A program made the translations under genes and the position numbers. From a virus, in the IMG/VR virus record IMGVR_UViG_3300010371_000042, positions 1 to 56,859 of that record: a DNA stretch of 56,859 nt. The stretch is one strand, 5' to 3'. The notes under the pieces are model-generated. The model had not been told where the DNA came from. It was given only the letters and a program-made list of their open reading frames with translations, and made no database searches. This document shows positions 13,940 through 21,389 of this stretch, piece after piece (within the stretch, counting starts at the first letter, position 1; each line of letters starts with the position of its first letter).

Positions 13940-14700
13940 GCGCCCCGTTCTGCCATCGGTGCGAGCGGCACCACGAGGGCGACTGCCCGCCGGAGATCCC
14001 GCCGCGACCCGCCTCCGAGCCCACGCCGTCTCCGGAGACGCTCGAACAGATGCTCGGCCGCATCCGCCCCGCCTTCCGCCCGTGCTCCCGCTGCAGTGAG
14101 CCGACGAGCGGCGGGGGCGAGCCCCTCGTGTGCTGGGACTGCCGCGAGCGGGAGGAGCGCGCGGCGCGAGCTCGCGAACTGCTCGAGGGCGTGGTGCCCC
14201 CGGAGTTCGCATGGGCGTCGTTCGGCTCCCCCCTGCTCGCCCAGCGGTGCCGATTCGATCAGGGCGTGATCGGGCGCGCGCGCGAAGCCGTTGGCTCGCG
14301 CCGCGTGGTGCTCGTCGGCGAGTCCGGCGTGGGAAAGACCTCGCTCGCCGTCGCGATGCTCCGCGCCTGGGTCGAGAAGCGCGGCGCCCCGGCGCACTTC
14401 GCGCTCGCCACGGACCTCGCCTCGGCGCGCGCGCGGGCCCCGTTCGGGCGCGAGTCGACGGAGGTGAGCGACGCGATCTTTGCGCCGCTGCTCGTGCTCG
14501 ATGACCTCGGGAACGACCAGGACGTGCCTCGCAGCGCGGTCACGGAGGTGATCTTCAAGCGCCACGCCGAGCAGCGCCCGATCTGGGTAACGACGTGGAT
14601 GGGCCCCGAGCGGATGGCGGAGCGCTATGGCGACGGCGTCGCTCGGCGCATGTACGAAGGCGCGCGCGTCCTCGAGTGCAAGCCGCGGGGGTCGACATGA
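13936..14700 (+). CDS. DnaC/IstB-like helicase loader ATPase
   Basis: 254 residues from GTG at 13936 (GTGA overlap). The N-terminal 70 residues contain two cysteine-pair groups (CHRCERHHEGDC, CSRC and CWDC), probably zinc-binding. An AAA+ domain follows with Walker A GESGVGKTS (near residue 128) and Walker B LLVLDDLG (near 184), then a sensor-like WVTTWMG. With the initiator directly upstream it probably loads the host replicative helicase at the phage origin. No phage helicase gene was seen, which fits use of the host DnaB. Confidence 0.85.
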   Translation: MSAPFCHRCERHHEGDCPPEIPPRPASEPTPSPETLEQMLGRIRPAFRPCSRCSEPTSGGGEPLVCWDCREREERAARARELLEGVVPPEFAWASFGSPLLAQRCRFDQGVIGRAREAVGSRRVVLVGESGVGKTSLAVAMLRAWVEKRGAPAHFALATDLASARARAPFGRESTEVSDAIFAPLLVLDDLGNDQDVPRSAVTEVIFKRHAEQRPIWVTTWMGPERMAERYGDGVARRMYEGARVLECKPRGST

Positions 14701-14816
14701 TCCGTGGGCTGACGAAGGCGCCTGACCGCATCGTGTTCGCGTGGCTCATCGGCCTGAGCTTCCGCCTCTGGCCCATGACGTTCCCCCACGTCGCGCGGGC
14801 GCGAAGATGGTCATGA
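14697..14816 (+). CDS. Small hydrophobic protein
   Basis: 39 residues from ATG at 14697 (ATGA overlap), whose own stop overlaps the RusA-like ATG as ATGA. Coupling on both sides supports it. The middle (IVFAWLIGLSFRLWPMTF) is hydrophobic enough for one membrane segment. Function is unknown. Confidence 0.5.
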   Translation: MIRGLTKAPDRIVFAWLIGLSFRLWPMTFPHVARARRWS

Positions 14817-15181
14817 AGGCCGCGGTGTTCGTCCCCGGCGACTTCCCCAGCGTCGCGAACCGGCGCGAGCACTGGGCGGCTCGGCATCGGCGCGCGAAGC
14901 GGCACCGCGCGGACGCGGCGGCATACGTGCGCTGCGCAATCGGCGCCGAAAGCGAGGGCGTCAAGTTGGCGCTTCCCCTTACGGTGGTCCTCACGCGATG
15001 GGGCATCCGGACGCTCGACACGGACAACCTCGCGTCAGCGCTGAAGGCGCTGCGCGACGGCGTCGCGGACGCCCTGGGCGTGGACGACGGCGACTTGGGG
15101 GTGCAGTGGCTCTATCAGCAGGCGCGCGGGACCGGCGGCGTCCACGTGCTCATCACCGATGCCGCCGAGGAGGAGGGTTGA
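14813..15181 (+). CDS. rusA: RusA-like Holliday junction resolvase
   Basis: 122 residues. ATG at 14813 is chosen over ATG 14807 because it forms an ATGA overlap. The RusA acidic cluster is visible: D69-T-D71-N72, then KALRDGVADALGV and D91-D92, after an N-terminal segment with paired Arg/His residues. RusA dimers cut four-way junctions and would resolve recombination intermediates from the RecT/nuclease pathway before packaging. Confidence 0.8.
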   Translation: MKAAVFVPGDFPSVANRREHWAARHRRAKRHRADAAAYVRCAIGAESEGVKLALPLTVVLTRWGIRTLDTDNLASALKALRDGVADALGVDDGDLGVQWLYQQARGTGGVHVLITDAAEEEG

Positions 15182-15184
15182 GGC

Positions 15185-15817
15185 ATGTTTTCGCTCATCT
15201 CTGGATACGATCCGACAGCGTCCTCCCGGGACAAGGCCGCGCGCGGGCAACGGCACATCATGACCAAGGAGGAGAAGCGGCGGATGTGGGGCTTCGCGCC
15301 GCGCGTGCGCGTCGACTTCGATCGCGCCGCGGCGTACGGGAAGCTCCGATGGCTGCGCGACATCGATGGTGAAAAGCGGCGCGCCGTATTCGTCTGCGCG
15401 TGCGGCGCAGAGCGGCCGGCCGACATCCGGTGCGTGGTGCGCGGCATCTACACGTCGTGCATCGCATGCGCGCGGGTGGAGAGGAATGCGTCGGTCGATG
15501 CCAGCGAACCGCTACGCAAGCATGACGGGAGCGAGGCTATGAAGAATGCCAGCGTGGCGCTACGCAAGCATGCTCCGAACGATGCGAGCAAAGCGCTACG
15601 CAAGCATCGCGTGCCGCGCATCCCGAAGTCGGTTCGGGAGGCCATGGCGTTCCTCGGTCGCCTCGGCGGCAAGGCGCGGGCGGCGAACATGTCGGCGCGC
15701 AAGCGCTTGCTGGCTGCTCGAGCAGCGGCCGAGGCGCGTGCGACGTCGATGTCAAAGAGGCGCCGGTCGGAGATCGCGCGCGCGGCGGCGCGGGCGCGGT
15801 GGAGCGAGGCCGCCTGA
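15185..15817 (+). CDS. Zinc-ribbon protein with LRKH repeats and a basic DNA-binding tail
   Basis: 210 residues from ATG at 15185. Residues 70-100 hold four cysteines (CACGAE, CVVRGIYTSCIAC). Residues 103-140 contain three near-repeats of the type [ND]-A-S-x-x-L-R-K-H, each encoded by the same DNA word GCTACGCAAGCAT. The C-terminal 65 residues have two copies of a basic helix pattern (GGKARAANMSARKR and SMSKRRRSEIARAAARARW) seen in HNH-associated DNA-binding tails. It is probably a nucleic-acid-binding protein; no catalytic core is evident. Confidence 0.65.
   Translation: MFSLISGYDPTASSRDKAARGQRHIMTKEEKRRMWGFAPRVRVDFDRAAAYGKLRWLRDIDGEKRRAVFVCACGAERPADIRCVVRGIYTSCIACARVERNASVDASEPLRKHDGSEAMKNASVALRKHAPNDASKALRKHRVPRIPKSVREAMAFLGRLGGKARAANMSARKRLLAARAAAEARATSMSKRRRSEIARAAARARWSEAA
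15511..15607 (+). repeat. Three copies of the dispersed word GCTACGCAAGCAT(G)
   Basis: Exact copies at 15511-15524, 15559-15572 and 15595-15607 (the last lacks the final G). Each is read in frame as L-R-K-H with the rare leucine codon CTA. Flanks are similar (CCAGCG upstream of two). Two more copies lie at 20560-20573 and 28478-28491, all on the plus strand. Confidence 0.75.
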
Positions 15818-15825
15818 AGGGCCGT

Positions 15826-15960
15826 CTATTCGCTCGCGATCGGGGCTGGCTCTGGCTCGACGGGGCGCACGTTGCGGGGCCCGACACCGACGGCGAACCA
15901 CATCGCCAGCGTCAGCTCGATCGCGATCACAAGGGGGATGCTTCGCAGGGTCCAGTTCAT
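15826..15960 (-). CDS. Small single-pass membrane protein
   Basis: 44 residues from ATG at 15960, with AAAGG about 9 bases upstream. Residues 8-28 (IPLVIAIELTLAMWFAVGVG) form one hydrophobic helix, followed by a short Pro/Glu tail. It is the last gene of the second leftward operon. Function is unknown; a superinfection or host-membrane role is possible. Confidence 0.6.
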   Translation of the reverse strand: MNWTLRSIPLVIAIELTLAMWFAVGVGPRNVRPVEPEPAPIASE

Positions 15961-16008
15961 CGGATTTGCCTTTCGGATTTCAGGGTGAAATGGGCGGCCC
16001 CGGATTCG

Positions 16009-16206
16009 TCAGCCGGCGAGGCGGAAGTGCTTCCCGGCCTTCGGGGCCAACTCGATGTCGCTCCTGGTGCGACGACGATCCAGGGCCGCGACCGTGACGG
16101 CGCACGCGGGCGCGTCGTCGTCCGCCAAGTCATCGCCCGCGAATCGTTCGACCTCCCCAGGCGTCAGGTCGTGAAGCGCGGACGGCGCGTAGACGGACAG
16201 CTTCAC
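16009..16206 (-). CDS. Hypothetical 65-residue protein
   Basis: GTG at 16206 overlaps the upstream stop (GTGA). An acidic middle (DLADDDAPACAVTVAALDRR) precedes a basic tail. No motif was recognised. Confidence 0.55.
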   Translation of the reverse strand: MKLSVYAPSALHDLTPGEVERFAGDDLADDDAPACAVTVAALDRRRTRSDIELAPKAGKHFRLAG

Positions 16207-16394
16207 GGGGCCACCCGTTCCAGCGCGCGCGTCACGCCGGGCCCCAAAGGCTCGAAGCCGCGCCAGGCGTAGACGGCGCCGTGCACCTTGGCGCGCGCCT
16301 CTTCGGCGCTTCGGGCCCACGCGTTGAAGCGCAGACCGGAGGACGTGATTACGGTCCAAAAGCGGTAGAGCGGCGGGGGTCGACTCGGGAACAT
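16203..16394 (-). CDS. Hypothetical 63-residue protein
   Basis: ATG at 16394 with GAGAGG upstream; the stop overlaps the next gene as GTGA. The sequence reads as a small alpha-beta protein (YRFWTVITSSGLRFNAWARS, AEEARAKVHG). The 173 bases before it hold only a doubtful 50-codon frame at 16501-16349, which I do not call. Confidence 0.55.
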   Translation of the reverse strand: MFPSRPPPLYRFWTVITSSGLRFNAWARSAEEARAKVHGAVYAWRGFEPLGPGVTRALERVAP

Positions 16395-16567
16395 GGGAGA
16401 GCCTCTCGCCGGCGCGTGATGGCGCCGGAGCGGCCCTCGCACCTCGTGGCCCAGAGGTATGGCCACGCGACTGCGCCGCCCGCACCATGCGGGGGCGCCA
16501 TCGTTCGGTGCGGAGGCCGCGCCGGCGGGCGAGCGAGCTCGGGCTCGCCTTCGGCGGGGCGCGGGCG

Positions 16568-16918
16568 TCAACGGCGCGGGAGACCGTTGCGCCAGTCGGC
16601 GCGATCGGAGTTCAGCACGTCCACGTGGATCGTGGCCTTCGGCCCGACGACTGCGCGGATCGCGGATCGCAGCGCGCGCGCGACTTGATCAGCGGTCGAC
16701 GGCGGGTGGTAGTAGGGCGACGCGAGGCCCATCGCGAACTTCGCGAGCACGCCCACACCGTCCGGCGGCGCTCCCACGCTCGCGCGCGGCGACTCGTACG
16801 TCCAGCCGGCGGCGTGGAGGCTCGCGGTGTTCACGACATCCGCCATTGCAGCAATGACCTGCTCGACCGTCGCGCTCGTGTCGCACACGAAGACGTCGCA
16901 CACGTAGTCCGTGGACAT
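16568..16918 (-). CDS. Hypothetical protein
   Basis: 116 residues from ATG at 16918, preceded by GAAAGGA about 10 bases upstream. A strand-helix start (YVCDVFVCDTSATVEQVIAA) and a C-terminal part with VVGPKATIHVDVLNSD suggest a compact alpha-beta fold. No family was recognised. Confidence 0.6.
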   Translation of the reverse strand: MSTDYVCDVFVCDTSATVEQVIAAMADVVNTASLHAAGWTYESPRASVGAPPDGVGVLAKFAMGLASPYYHPPSTADQVARALRSAIRAVVGPKATIHVDVLNSDRADWRNGLPRR

Positions 16919-17002
16919 GACCTGTCCGTCCTTTCGTCGGCCGCTCGAATCGAGCGCCGCCCGCCGCGTCCCATCGCCGGGGCGCGGCAAGCGACACGCG
17001 AG

Positions 17003-17170
17003 TCACACGATCGCGATGCCGCGCCGTTGCGCTTCCGCGCGCGCGGCGCGCAGCCGATCGCCCTCGCAGCAGAGCCACCAGCGATGGGCCATCCTTCGCA
17101 GTGCCGCATCATCGATGCGGGCGCAGTAGGCCGCATCGCCCTCGTATAGACCCTGGAGTTCGGAGTTCAT
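17003..17170 (-). CDS. Small helical protein
   Basis: 55 residues from ATG at 17170, overlapping the upstream stop as ATGA. It contains RRMAHRWWLCCEGDRLRAA and a basic end. Coupling and codon pattern support it; function is unknown. Confidence 0.6.
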   Translation of the reverse strand: MNSELQGLYEGDAAYCARIDDAALRRMAHRWWLCCEGDRLRAARAEAQRRGIAIV

Positions 17171-17889
17171 GCGGCCTCCGAACGGACGTAGATGCGCGTG
17201 TGCTCCTCGTCCGGAGGGAGCATGGGGCCCGACTCGCGCGGCATCGCGGCCGGGAGCGAGACCACGCGGCCCCCGGCGCGCACGATCTCAGCGTGCTTGG
17301 TGCTCGCAAGCCTCGACGCGTTGAGGCGGTAGCCTCGCGCGCCGCCGCACCGAATCTCGAGGGCCGCGTGCGCGCCCGCGATCCGCACGTCGCACGTCCA
17401 GCCATCCTCCGGGGTGACCTTCGCGGCGTCTCGCACCGTCGCGACGCTCACAAACACGTCGCGATCCGCAAACGTGACCGCGATCGTCGCGGTCCGCGGG
17501 AGGGCCCGCGCGAGCTCCACGAGGGCCGCCGGGTCGACGCTCCAGGTGTGCGCGTCCAGGCGCACCGCGCCCGACGCGAGCCACGCCGCCGCGTCGTCTG
17601 CCTCGCTCGACTCCGCGGCGCGCCGGGCGTCGCGCACGCGCTCCCGCGTCGCCTTCGACGTCACGAGGTCGAGGAACGCGCGGGGCAGCCCATCGCGGCT
17701 GTAGCAGAGATAGATATCGCGCACGACCAGCGGGTCTACCGCCAGGCACTCTGCCAGCGCGTCCACGTGCCGGATCATCCACTTGTACATCGCCTCGCCC
17801 GCGCCCGCGTCGCCGCTTTCGGCGTCGTCGACGGCTTGCGCCGCGATCCGCTGCACCTTGGCGAGGGCCAGGACCACGGGGGCGATCAC
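17167..17889 (-). CDS. Hypothetical protein
   Basis: 240 residues from GTG at 17889 (GTGA overlap). The N-terminal 110 residues are helical (VVLALAKVQRIAAQAVDDAE, DIYLCYSRDGLPRAFLDLV); the second half is beta-rich (TIAVTFADRDVFVSVATVRD). It looks like two domains. No catalytic signature was seen. Confidence 0.6.
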   Translation of the reverse strand: MIAPVVLALAKVQRIAAQAVDDAESGDAGAGEAMYKWMIRHVDALAECLAVDPLVVRDIYLCYSRDGLPRAFLDLVTSKATRERVRDARRAAESSEADDAAAWLASGAVRLDAHTWSVDPAALVELARALPRTATIAVTFADRDVFVSVATVRDAAKVTPEDGWTCDVRIAGAHAALEIRCGGARGYRLNASRLASTKHAEIVRAGGRVVSLPAAMPRESGPMLPPDEEHTRIYVRSEAA

Positions 17890-18296
17890 GAGGCACCTCC
17901 CGTCGCATCCTCGATGCCCCAGGGCGCCGCATCGTAGCCCGGCAGCATGTGCACGAGGCTCGCGTAGATCGCCTCGCACGCCGCGCGAGCTTGGCTCTCC
18001 TGCCAGGCCTCGCGCTCGCACGCCTGGTATTCGTAGCAGTCGATCGACTTGACCAGCGCGATGGTCGGGAGCGAGCGGACGGTCTGCGACGGCATGTAGG
18101 CGTAGGCCGCGAGCGACTCTTTGTTGATCGGATCGCGGTAGCGCGCGGCGAGCGATGCCATGTTCTCGCGCCAGAGCATCCGCCCGAAGTCGGAATCGCT
18201 CATGTCGAGGAACACGTGGCCGTGACGTCGATTGACGATGTTGCGAGCCCAAACCAACGCGTCGATATGGGTTTTCGATACGAGAAAGGCGCTCAT
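17886..18296 (-). CDS. Conserved phage/bacterial protein of unknown function
   Basis: 136 residues from ATG at 18296, with a strong GGAGG 9 bases upstream. Blocks MSAFLVSKTHIDALV, FGRMLWRENMASLAARY, ALVKSIDCYEYQACE and LPGYDAAPWG resemble, from memory, a small family found in many bacteria and phages whose role is unknown. It is the first gene of a leftward operon of at least six small genes, with an operator-like palindrome upstream (18344-18358). Confidence 0.7.
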   Translation of the reverse strand: MSAFLVSKTHIDALVWARNIVNRRHGHVFLDMSDSDFGRMLWRENMASLAARYRDPINKESLAAYAYMPSQTVRSLPTIALVKSIDCYEYQACEREAWQESQARAACEAIYASLVHMLPGYDAAPWGIEDATGGAS

Positions 18297-18343
18297 GGTG
18301 TCGTGACCTCCGCTGGGACGTATCTGCTAACCGCGTGCCATAT

Positions 18344-18358
18344 GCGAACTATGTTCGC
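18344..18358. promoter_or_regulatory. Operator-like palindrome, type 2, site A
   Basis: GCGAAC-TAT-GTTCGC, a perfect 6-3-6 inverted repeat in the divergent region between the leftward operon (start 18296) and the rightward regulator gene (start 18481). The same site recurs at 18448-18462 (one mismatch) and 20138-20152. Confidence 0.6.
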
Positions 18359-18447
18359 TATGCTCGCAAGAGAGCGGAAGTGGGACCGGCGGACCTTCAG
18401 GCGTGGGTGGAACGTGATCCACTCCGGATCGCATCCGATCCAACATT

Positions 18448-18462
18448 GCGAACAAGGTTCGG
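18448..18462. promoter_or_regulatory. Operator-like palindrome, type 2, site B
   Basis: GCGAAC-AAG-GTTCGG (one mismatch in the right arm) ends 18 bases before the ATG of the helix-turn-helix gene. It could give autoregulation. A ribosome site (GGGAGG) lies between it and the ATG. Confidence 0.55.
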
Positions 18463-18480
18463 GCGTGGGAGGCTGACCGC

Positions 18481-18828
18481 ATGCCGCGACGGACGCGCGA
18501 GACGACGACGGGCCGGCCGGTGGAGCTCCCGGGCGCATGGGGCGAGCTGGCGCGCGCCGTCGGAGGCGTGTCGGCGCTCGCGCAGTCGTGCGGCGTGACG
18601 CCCCGAGCGGTGCAGTTGTGGGCCGCGAGAGCGCGGACGCCGGGGCCTCTCGTGCGCGCGCACGTGTCGCGGCTGGCGCGGCGGCATGGCGTCGCGGATC
18701 CGTGGGCCGAGGCGCGGACCACGCCCGCAGCCACGCCGCAACGTGACCTCCGCCCGGAGGCTCGTCCGCAGGCAGCCGCCCGGGCAGTGGCGGACGTCCT
18801 GGCAGACGACGACGATCCGGAGGAGTGA
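18481..18828 (+). CDS. Helix-turn-helix regulator of the accessory module
   Basis: 115 residues from ATG at 18481 with GGGAGG 8 bases upstream. Residues 18-70 form a helix-turn-helix (AWGELARAVGGVSALAQSCG, then VTPRAVQLWAARARTPG); the tail is Ala/Arg-rich with an acidic end. It is divergent from the 18296 operon, and the intergenic region has two copies of GCGAAC-N3-GTTCGC, so it is the best candidate for binding them. That link is inferred from position. Confidence 0.65.
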   Translation: MPRRTRETTTGRPVELPGAWGELARAVGGVSALAQSCGVTPRAVQLWAARARTPGPLVRAHVSRLARRHGVADPWAEARTTPAATPQRDLRPEARPQAAARAVADVLADDDDPEE

Positions 18829-19319
18829 GCACCTCCGATCGCCCGCCGCCGTCTACGTCCGACCCCTTCGCCGGCCTTCTCGCGCCGGAGCCCCGCACGC
18901 AAGCGCAGGTCGACCGCGACGCCCGCCAGTTCGCGCGCCTCGTGCGCAAGCCGCCCGATCTCCGAAAGGCGAACCGGCCGAAGTGCGGCGCCCGCTGCAG
19001 GACTCGCGGCGGCGCGCCGTGCCGCGCGCCGTGCGCCCTGCGCCCTGACGGGAGCATCGCGCCTCGGTGCCGGATGCACGGGGGGCTCGCGGGCGCGATG
19101 ACCCCCGAGCAGAAAGAGCGAGCGTCGGAGAATTTCGCCCTGGCGCGCCAGGCGTCAATCGCAGCGCGCAAGGTCCGCGCGGAGGAGCGGGCCGCAGCGC
19201 TCGAGCGCGCGCCGCGCCCTCCTCCCGAGACGAGCGCCGAGCGTGGCCCGCGCCCCATCCGCTCCAGCGCCTACGCCGGCGGATTCCGCGGACGGCCCTT
19301 CTGGGGGCCGCGGCGCTGA
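18825..19319 (+). CDS. HGG-motif phage protein with cysteine cluster
   Basis: 164 residues from GTG at 18825 (GTGA overlap). Residues 54-90 carry the cysteine-rich block CGARCRTRGGAPCRAPC and the CRMHGG motif of a common phage protein class (HGGxxxG), followed by a helical basic region. Its last 49 bases overlap a convergent minus-strand gene. Function is unknown; homologues often sit near terminase genes. Confidence 0.65.
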   Translation: MSTSDRPPPSTSDPFAGLLAPEPRTQAQVDRDARQFARLVRKPPDLRKANRPKCGARCRTRGGAPCRAPCALRPDGSIAPRCRMHGGLAGAMTPEQKERASENFALARQASIAARKVRAEERAAALERAPRPPPETSAERGPRPIRSSAYAGGFRGRPFWGPRR

Positions 19320-19438
19320 TCCACCTCCCACCCTTCGGGGCACGCGGCGTCGACCTCGCCGCTGTCGACGTCACCCCAGACCAGCACGCGCGGGCCAACT
19401 ACTTCGTTGGTCGGGTCCCATTCGATCGTCGTCACCAT
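19271..19438 (-). CDS. Small acidic/basic protein overlapping a convergent gene
   Basis: 55 residues from ATG at 19438, preceded by a strong GAGGAGG. The reading TIEWDPTNEVVGPRVLVWGD then SGEVDAACPEGW looks genuinely coding. Its 3' end overlaps the plus-strand gene 18825-19319 by 49 bases. It is the last gene of a three-gene leftward unit starting at 20069. Function is unknown. Confidence 0.6.
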   Translation of the reverse strand: MVTTIEWDPTNEVVGPRVLVWGDVDSGEVDAACPEGWEVDQRRGPQKGRPRNPPA

Positions 19439-19524
19439 CGCCTCAGCCTCCTCGCGGCTCGCTCGCCGCGGTCCGGACCGACGTCCCCCAGGACGCCTCC
19501 GGACCGCGAGGAGCGAACGTCAGC

Positions 19525-19710
19525 TCAACGCAGCCTCGTAGTTACGCGCCTCGCGCTCAGGACGGCTTCGCGCGACGCCTCGCGCGTGGCCTGACCGAGG
19601 CACACGTAGCATTGCTCTCGTCCATACGCTGCGGAGCGTGTGCAGCCATCGGTCGCGCACGTCCGTCGCAACCGAAGGTCACGACCCCGCCACGGATGAT
19701 CGCGCCTCAC
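19525..19710 (-). CDS. Small putative zinc-ribbon protein
   Basis: 61 residues from GTG at 19710 (GTGA overlap with the upstream gene). Four cysteines, CATDGC and CYVC, with the spacing of a zinc ribbon lie at residues 18-40; both ends are basic. A nucleic-acid-binding role is likely but unproven. Confidence 0.6.
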   Translation of the reverse strand: MRRDHPWRGRDLRLRRTCATDGCTRSAAYGREQCYVCLGQATREASREAVLSARRVTTRLR

Positions 19711-20069
19711 GAGTCTAGCTCCGCGCGCCGAGCTTCCGCCTGCTCACGCCGGCAATAGATCTCGACGTCGTCGCCTGAGAGGTCCAGGTCCGTCCGCGTG
19801 CCGCTCAGCCACGCCACCGTGGCGGTGGCACCATGCAGGCTCACGATCTGGCCCACGTCGCGGTCCTCGCTCGTGCGACCGGCCACGACCCAATCGCCCG
19901 TCACGTCGAGATACACGAGCCCAGGGTCCTGACTCGCGATCTCGCGGGACTCCGCCACCGTGAGCCCGTCGCGCGCCTCCGACGTCGGATCGGAGTACGA
20001 GCCGAGCACCCTCCCCGTCCGCTCCGCCGCCGCAATCGCCTCGCGCCCCGTCAGCCTCAGCCTCGCCAT
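19707..20069 (-). CDS. Hypothetical protein, first gene of the third leftward unit
   Basis: 120 residues. ATG at 20069 is preferred over ATG 20084 because GGAGGG precedes it at the right distance. The middle reads as strands with a small beta-barrel look (YLDVTGDWVVAGRTSEDRDV, GQIVSLHGATATVAWLSG), like KOW/SH3 folds. The operator-like palindrome at 20138-20152 lies upstream. Function is unknown. Confidence 0.6.
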   Translation of the reverse strand: MARLRLTGREAIAAAERTGRVLGSYSDPTSEARDGLTVAESREIASQDPGLVYLDVTGDWVVAGRTSEDRDVGQIVSLHGATATVAWLSGTRTDLDLSGDDVEIYCRREQAEARRAELDS

Positions 20070-20137
20070 CGTCCTACCCTCCATCGCGGCACCGAGCCGC
20101 TCACAGAGCGTAGCACTTGCGAGGTGCGTGCCAGTTT

Positions 20138-20152
20138 GCGAACCGCGTTCGC
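20138..20152. promoter_or_regulatory. Operator-like palindrome, type 2, site C
   Basis: GCGAAC-CGC-GTTCGC, a perfect 6-3-6 repeat 68 bases upstream of the 20069 start, matching sites A and B. It probably places this unit under the same regulator. Confidence 0.6.
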
Positions 20153-20269
20153 TATCCAGCGGGACCGCTGAATCACAGCGGAATCACATCGTCTGGCCCT
20201 CGCGCCTGGGCCTCTTGCGATCCACTCTCGGGGCTGCGGCGATCCACCGCCACTTGAGGGAGAGCAGTC

Positions 20270-20755
20270 GTGACGCCCCATCCGGACGCGACGGACCTGG
20301 GAGAGCCGGCGTCGTCCAACCGTCTTCGCTCCTCCCGCAAGCGTGGGGGAATCGGGAATCGCGCCTCTCACGAGGGACCCCGGGGCGCCCGCAGTACGCG
20401 ATTGACCCCTGGCCGGCGCAGGTCCGCGGCGGCCCCGAAGCTCCCGCTGGTCACGCACCGCTCGGTGTGCGTCCGGCAGCTCTCCCGGGTCCAGGGATAC
20501 CAGAGAAGAGCGCTCGCGGGTCTCGCATGTCAACTCCCCGCCCTCGCGGCATGCGTGCCGCTACGCAAGCATGGATCGCCTGGTAATCACGGGGTTTACG
20601 TTCAGTATTGGGGGGGTACCCACGATGCGCTGCGATCGAAAAAGGCCCCCACCCCCTCCCCCAATTCCGCCCCGTTTTCGGACTTTCTCCCAGAAATCGA
20701 CACAGCCATCGGCTCTCGTCGGGAAGCCCGATTACAGCGCCTTGGCGCCCCGTGA
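20270..20755 (+). CDS. Doubtful hypothetical protein containing the LRKH word
   Basis: 161 residues from GTG at 20270 with GAGGGAG 6 bases upstream. Composition is Arg/Ser/Pro-rich and third-position GC is lower than in neighbours. Around residue 98 the dispersed word is again read in frame (CVPLRKHG), which weakly supports the frame. No family was recognised. The surrounding 0.9 kb is otherwise poorly coding. Confidence 0.35.
   Translation: MTPHPDATDLGEPASSNRLRSSRKRGGIGNRASHEGPRGARSTRLTPGRRRSAAAPKLPLVTHRSVCVRQLSRVQGYQRRALAGLACQLPALAACVPLRKHGSPGNHGVYVQYWGGTHDALRSKKAPTPSPNSAPFSDFLPEIDTAIGSRREARLQRLGAP
20560..20573 (+). repeat. Dispersed word GCTACGCAAGCATG, copy 4
   Basis: Exact 14-base match to the copies at 15511 and 15559, same strand. 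If 20270-20755 is coding, it is again read L-R-K-H. Confidence 0.7.
20608..20664. other. Long-range G/C-tract hairpin
   Basis: TTGGGGGGG at 20608-20616 can pair with CCCCCAA at 20658-20664, and GGGGGT with ACCCCC at 20651-20656. Seven consecutive G are unusual here. Terminator, structured RNA or end-processing site are all possible. Confidence 0.3.
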
Positions 20756-21035
20756 ATGCGTCGTGAGGGATTCCGTCTGCTCCGCCACATAGGACCGCCC
20801 GAAGGCGTGCTACAACCGATTCCCCTACCCTGGGGCGTCGGGGCTACCCGCCTGCAGGAATGCCGAGTCCAAAGGAGCGTGACACGGCCGCTCACGGCAC
20901 CTGTGACGGACCCCGGCGTGCGTCAGGCTTCTGGGCCGGGCCATGTTCCGCGGTTCTCCGTGACGCGGTTCGCCCCTCGGTAGGCGCTTCTCGGCGAGTC
21001 GCAAGCCGGCGGCGCGCTGGGGCACGCTGCGGCGC

Positions 21036-21257
21036 ATGGAGATCGGGAGGCTGTTGCGCGCTAGAGGGCCGCTGGCGATGGTTCGCTGCCCCCTGTGCCC
21101 AACGTGCGTCGCCATTCCGATCCCGGAGGGCATGACGAAGTCGGAGCTCGCCGAGCGGATGCCGGACGCCTGCCACGTGTGCGGGACGGCATACGACCGC
21201 ACGGTCCCCGAGGGCGACCTCGCGTGGGGCTTGGACTGGAGCGCGCTCGGCAAGTAG
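21036..21257 (+). CDS. Small putative zinc-ribbon protein
   Basis: 73 residues from ATG at 21036; ATG at 21078 is a possible alternative giving 59 residues that begin just before the first cysteines. CPLCPTC and CHVCG are spaced about 25 residues apart, a classic four-cysteine zinc ribbon. No enzyme domain is present. Confidence 0.6.
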   Translation: MEIGRLLRARGPLAMVRCPLCPTCVAIPIPEGMTKSELAERMPDACHVCGTAYDRTVPEGDLAWGLDWSALGK

Positions 21258-21389
21258 CGCCCCGCTCCCGACCTGACGCACGCTGGGGTCTCAAACGCCG
21301 CCGCCGGTCCCTGCGTAAAACCTTCCTCCCTCGACGAACCTCCGTGCGCGGGGGGCCGGCGCGCGGCACTTCAAGCAAGGGAGACCCCC

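Larger units (their letters stand above)
20153..21035. other. Poorly coding island
   Basis: Apart from the doubtful 20270-20755 frame I see no convincing gene here. A 75-codon frame at 20756-20983 starts right after that frame but looks like a shadow. The region holds the G-tract hairpin (20608-20664) and one LRKH word. It could carry a structural RNA, a packaging or attachment site, or decayed DNA. Confidence 0.4.

Noticed and set aside
16349-16501. 50-codon minus-strand frame
   Set aside because: Weak ribosome site and overlap with the better-supported 16203-16394 gene; possible but unsupported.
20756-20983. 75-codon frame starting right after the 20270-20755 frame
   Set aside because: Composition and lack of ribosome site suggest a shadow; no motif.
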